The position numbers and the translations under genes were made by a program. Under the pieces are notes generated by a model. That model did no database searches. It saw nothing but the letters and a program-made list of their open reading frames with translations, and was not told the origin of the DNA. Below, in pieces: positions 60,911-64,000 of a stretch of DNA of 64,000 bases (positions are counted from its first letter, which is position 1; every line of letters starts with the position of its first letter). The stretch comes from Pedobacter rhodius (lineage in GTDB: Bacteria; Bacteroidota; Bacteroidia; Sphingobacteriales; Sphingobacteriaceae), in NCBI RefSeq assembly GCF_027213645.1, contig NZ_JAPWGL010000006.1:1-64000 (forward strand). The letters run 5' to 3'.

Positions 60911-62545
60911 TTATTTCTTTGGATTACCTTTGCCATCCATATCAACAACCGGTCGCTTAGCCTGATTAGCCAATTCCCAGGCAATGTAATAGGTTAAGTG
61001 CGCTCGTTTCGCCAACAATTCGAAGTTAATTTTGCTTACTTCATCGCCAGGTCTGTGGTAATCCTGTTGCAACATACCATCGTAGAAGAAAATAATCGGA
61101 ATACCCAATTTCGCAAAGTTATAGTGGTCTGAACGGTAATAAATTTGCTCAGGGTCTTTAGGATCATCATATTTAAAATCCAGTTTCATTTTGGTATAGG
61201 TTGCATTAACTCTATCCTGTAAGTTAGCTAAATCACTGCTTAACATTTTCGAACCTACTGAATAAATGTAGTTTGCTGAATCAGGTTTGCCTAAATATTC
61301 TTCACCAATACGGCCAATCATATCAGTATTTAAATCAGCAATTGTGTTTTCTACAGGGAATACCGGATGTTCAGAATACCATTCAGAACCCCAAAGTCCT
61401 TTTTCTTCACCAACTACAGTCATAAATAAAATACTGCGTTTCGGACCTTTACCCGCTTTTTTAGCATCCATAAAAGCTTTCGCCATTAATAAAACACCAG
61501 TGGTTCCGGAGCCATCATCATCTGCGCCGTTGTTAACTTTGTCTGTTGCATTAGGGTCATTAACTAATCCAATATGGTCATAGTGACCCGTTAACACCAA
61601 TACTTCTTTTTTAAGTACAGGGTCAGAACCTTCCAGGTAACCCAACACGTTTTCACATCTAACCGGTGTTTCTGTTTTAGCTGCGCTTGCAGAAAAAGGA
61701 ACATTTAATACCTGCGAAGCAGGTGCCTGACTATCAACAATCTTCTTTTGAAGATCAGCAACGGTTGTATTGGATGCTTTTAATAATTCGTTAGCAACAG
61801 CGGTTGATATCGAAATACGTGGAAGATCATTTTGTTTTTGAGCCTCAATAGCCGCATTGGTTTTAATCATTACCCTGCCGCTGTTTTGAGTTTTCTTTGT
61901 GTTTTCGGTAATTCTATCCACCATTGGATCGATAAGAATAATTGCCTTTACCTGATTTTCCGCAAAATATTTTGCTCTTGCTTCAAGCATTGCACGATAA
62001 GCTGCCCGGTCGATTCTGGTTCCCGGTTTTAATGTAGGATCTCCTGCACTGAACATCATAACAACTTTTCCTTTAATGTCAGTCCCGGCGAAATCGTTAT
62101 AACTTCCTTTATTTATTGCATAACCAACAAAAACGATTTGATCAGTAGAAAAGGTAAAACCATTATTGCTGATTAAACTTGGAGAAACAACATAGTCTTT
62201 TTGATATTCCTTTGGCTGGCCGTTTATCGTTACCTGGCTTTGTTTTAAAGTAACGTTAACCAGATCGATTTTTTGAAAATACTCGCCATTAACAGGGCCT
62301 TTTAACCCGATTGACTTGAAATAGTTGCGAATATAATCTGCTGCCATCCAGGCACCTTTTGTACCTGTTTCGCGACCTTCATATTCGTCGGAAGCTAACA
62401 CTGAAAGATGTTTAAGTCCGTCAGCCGGGTTTATGGCTTTGCTAAACTTCATTGCATCCTTATTTGGTACAAGTGGTTTAACCTGTGCGAAGCAGCTGAT
62501 ACTAAGTGCTGAAGCTAAGCCTAGAGTTAGAAATTTTTTATTCAT
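60911..62545 (-). CDS. Exported M28-family peptidase
   Basis: A 544-residue exported zinc peptidase with a signal peptide (ending ISCFAQV). A PA-like insert (about residues 140-290) precedes the catalytic domain. Zinc ligands are traceable: LTGHYDHIGL (His, Asp), GADDDGSGTTG (Asp), VVGEEKGLWGSE (Glu, Glu), NTDMIGRIG (Asp) and RSDHYNFAKLG (His). The length and insert fit Bacteroidota M28 aminopeptidases. It is the last gene of a group with rpiB and tatC, with 27 bases to rpiB. Confidence 0.9.
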   Translation of the reverse strand: MNKKFLTLGLASALSISCFAQVKPLVPNKDAMKFSKAINPADGLKHLSVLASDEYEGRETGTKGAWMAADYIRNYFKSIGLKGPVNGEYFQKIDLVNVTLKQSQVTINGQPKEYQKDYVVSPSLISNNGFTFSTDQIVFVGYAINKGSYNDFAGTDIKGKVVMMFSAGDPTLKPGTRIDRAAYRAMLEARAKYFAENQVKAIILIDPMVDRITENTKKTQNSGRVMIKTNAAIEAQKQNDLPRISISTAVANELLKASNTTVADLQKKIVDSQAPASQVLNVPFSASAAKTETPVRCENVLGYLEGSDPVLKKEVLVLTGHYDHIGLVNDPNATDKVNNGADDDGSGTTGVLLMAKAFMDAKKAGKGPKRSILFMTVVGEEKGLWGSEWYSEHPVFPVENTIADLNTDMIGRIGEEYLGKPDSANYIYSVGSKMLSSDLANLQDRVNATYTKMKLDFKYDDPKDPEQIYYRSDHYNFAKLGIPIIFFYDGMLQQDYHRPGDEVSKINFELLAKRAHLTYYIAWELANQAKRPVVDMDGKGNPKK

Positions 62546-62572
62546 TATATAGTAAAAGTTAGTTTCTTAAAA

Positions 62573-63010
62573 TTAGCAGGATATTTTTTCTACCCTGTGT
62601 TGGTGCCTGCCACCTTCAAATTCGGTATTTAAAAAGGTTGTTGTTATTTCTTTAGCAAGTTCTTCAGATACAAACCTTGCCGGAATACATAAAACATTCG
62701 CATCATTGTGCTTTCTGACTAATGATGCAATTTCATTTTCCCAGCATAATCCTGCTCTGATGTGCTGATGTTTATTGGCAGTTATCGCAACGCCGTTTGC
62801 CGAACCGCAAAGCAAAATCCCATATTTAAAATCACCGCCTTCTACTGCTGAAGCAACAGGATGCGCAAAATCAGGATAGTCTACTGAATCAAGGCTATGT
62901 GTTCCAAAATCTTCAATTTCGTAATCAGAAAGAAAATCTTTAAGTACTTCCTTATATTCAAAACCTGCATGATCTGAACCAATTGCAATTTTTATTTTGG
63001 TGTTCGCCAT
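62573..63010 (-). CDS. rpiB: Ribose 5-phosphate isomerase B
   Basis: A 145-residue RpiB-type isomerase that interconverts ribose 5-phosphate and ribulose 5-phosphate. GSDHAGFEYKEVL (residues 9-21) is the phosphate-binding N-terminal motif. LLCGSANGVAITANKH has the catalytic Cys, and HNDANVLCIPARFV is a later signature. Length is normal. A TAAATTTG box on the minus strand (63015-63022) lies four bases before the ATG, so it may be transcribed separately from tatC, 46 bases upstream. Confidence 0.92.
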   Translation of the reverse strand: MANTKIKIAIGSDHAGFEYKEVLKDFLSDYEIEDFGTHSLDSVDYPDFAHPVASAVEGGDFKYGILLCGSANGVAITANKHQHIRAGLCWENEIASLVRKHNDANVLCIPARFVSEELAKEITTTFLNTEFEGGRHQHRVEKISC

Positions 63011-63014
63011 CTGC

Positions 63015-63022
63015 CAAATTTA
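63015..63022 (-). promoter_or_regulatory. -7 box of rpiB
   Basis: CAAATTTA on the plus strand is TAAATTTG on the minus strand, an exact TAnnTTTG, 4 bases before the rpiB ATG. No clear -33. Confidence 0.4.
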
Positions 63023-63056
63023 TAGAGAATTATGAAATCTGTTCGTAATGTTTTTG

Positions 63057-63938
63057 TTAGTTAGCATAGAAATCAGCTTCAGCTTTTTTCTTCTTTTTTT
63101 CAATATAGGCCGAAACAAAAATACTAGCCTCATACAATAAAAACAAAGGTGCTGCAACAGTAAGCATTGTTAATATATCCGGCGTTGGCGTAACAATAGC
63201 CGCAATAATCAGGATAATTACCGCTGCATATCTTCTGCTTGATCTCATCAACTTCGGGGTCATCAAGCCAAGTTTTGATAATATAAAAATGATTATCGGG
63301 AGTTCGAAGATAATTCCGGTTCCTAATGTTAAAGTTGCGATTGAAGAAACATAAGAATCTATTGTGAAAGTGTTTTTGATTTCAGAACTAACCGTATAGC
63401 CAGTTAAGAAATTAATAGATAAAGCACAGATTATGAAATAGCCGAATATGATACCAATTATGAAAAGTACCGAAGCAAAAAAAACGAAACCGCTTGCTGA
63501 TTTTCTTTCCTTTTCATGTAATGCAGGTTTAACAAAACGCCATATCTCCCAAAGCAAATAAGGAAAACCAAGGATTATACCGCACATTACACAGACATTC
63601 AATTGCAGGTTAAATTGGCCGGCCATTTCTGTATTGATAATTTCACCGTTAATTTTAGTGATACACATATCCTTACCGAGTGATGGAAAATGCTCAACGA
63701 GCTTACACATCATCCGGTAAGTCCAGAAATCAGGTTTTTTGGGGCCGAAAATTATCTTATCCAGAATTTCTTCGTTGAAATAAAAAGCAATTCCCGTGAA
63801 AACGCCAATTGCAATTACGGCTCTGATTAAATGTTTACGAAGTACATCGAGATGGTCAAAGAAAGACATTTCTGCTTCTAACGTTGTACTCTTTTGTCCG
63901 ATAGCTTTTGTAAGTAGTGATTTTCTAGTGTCGCTCAT
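63057..63938 (-). CDS. tatC: Sec-independent translocase subunit TatC
   Basis: A 293-residue polytopic membrane protein, the receptor subunit of the twin-arginine translocase, which binds twin-arginine signal peptides of folded cargo. The N-terminal FDHLDVLRKHLIRAV (about residues 27-41) is the family signature before the first membrane helix. Six hydrophobic segments follow; FELPIIIFILSKLGLMTPK is the conserved later part. The loop after the first helix is longer than in Escherichia coli TatC. TatA/B genes are not in the window. It starts at ATG 63938, just after a terminator. Confidence 0.93.
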   Translation of the reverse strand: MSDTRKSLLTKAIGQKSTTLEAEMSFFDHLDVLRKHLIRAVIAIGVFTGIAFYFNEEILDKIIFGPKKPDFWTYRMMCKLVEHFPSLGKDMCITKINGEIINTEMAGQFNLQLNVCVMCGIILGFPYLLWEIWRFVKPALHEKERKSASGFVFFASVLFIIGIIFGYFIICALSINFLTGYTVSSEIKNTFTIDSYVSSIATLTLGTGIIFELPIIIFILSKLGLMTPKLMRSSRRYAAVIILIIAAIVTPTPDILTMLTVAAPLFLLYEASIFVSAYIEKKKKKAEADFYAN

Positions 63939-63949
63939 GTTGAAAACAA

Positions 63950-63981
63950 AAATACCATTCTAAATGGATAGAATGGTATTT
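63950..63981 (-). terminator. Terminator of the gene beyond the window
   Basis: AAATACCATTCTA and TAGAATGGTATTT pair as a long stem; on the minus strand TTTTTG follows. It closes a transcript entering from the right edge, 11 bases before the tatC start. Confidence 0.75.
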
Positions 63982-64000
63982 ACGTGTTAAATATAGAAAT

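Noticed and set aside
1..64000. tRNA, rRNA, IS elements, prophage
   Set aside because: Looked for and not seen; no CCA-ended cloverleaf, no transposase or integrase frame.

Overview
The window looks like chromosome from a Bacteroidota bacterium of the Sphingobacteriaceae, most like Pedobacter. This is inferred from several things: AT-rich DNA, recurrent Bacteroidota-type promoters (TTTG or TTG, about 19-20 bp, then TAnnTTTG) often only a few bases before the ATG, three SusC/FecA-like receptors with carboxypeptidase-regulatory N-termini, DUF4397/DUF6607/PepSY proteins, and an arginine cluster built on an acylornithine (not ornithine) transcarbamylase. No rRNA, tRNA, IS element or phage gene was seen. 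Palindromic and low-complexity repeats fill many intergenic gaps.

Layout. 1-8.1 kb: housekeeping genes (HAD phosphatase, YtxH protein, beta-CASP metallo-beta-lactamase, methyltransferase, GH3 glycosidase, secreted thioredoxin-like protein, TatD-like hydrolase, TcdA-like dehydratase). 8.1-16.7 kb: a MntA/HepT toxin-antitoxin pair, then an AddAB-type helicase-nuclease whose two genes are separated by a Schlafen-AlbA_2/HATPase regulator with its own promoter and four phased repeats behind it. 17-20.7 kb: small enzymes, pdhB and two broken genes. 20.8-35.4 kb, minus strand: a TonB receptor, two secreted hydrolase-like proteins, and a probable iron/siderophore operon (two tandem paralogous receptors, DUF4198, PepSY-TM, DUF6607) preceded by two 17-bp near-palindromes; then a DUF4397 lipoprotein.

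35.4-48.6 kb, plus strand: arginine biosynthesis in the order GNAT acyltransferase, argG, cupin, argC, argD, argF', argB, proC, argE, [DUF433/DUF5615 toxin-antitoxin], argH, then an aminotransferase. The acyltransferase would protect glutamate, ArgB/C/D make the acylornithine, ArgF' carbamoylates it, ArgE removes the acyl group and ArgG/ArgH finish arginine. Val90 in ArgF' points to succinyl rather than acetyl intermediates. A 250-nt leader with a small ORF and a strong hairpin precedes the cluster.

48.6-64 kb: release factor 3, a PqqB-like metallohydrolase, a Pif1-like helicase, a GxxExxY protein flanked by inverted CGCAAAG repeats, a SprT-like protease, adenine deaminase, a fused E1 alpha/beta 2-oxoacid dehydrogenase, a LutB-like iron-sulfur protein, a toxin-antitoxin remnant with a dead PIN toxin, and the tatC-rpiB-M28 peptidase group. 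The best candidates for something undescribed are the AlbA_2 insertion with its phased repeats inside addAB, the arginine leader, and the repeat-flanked GxxExxY cassette.
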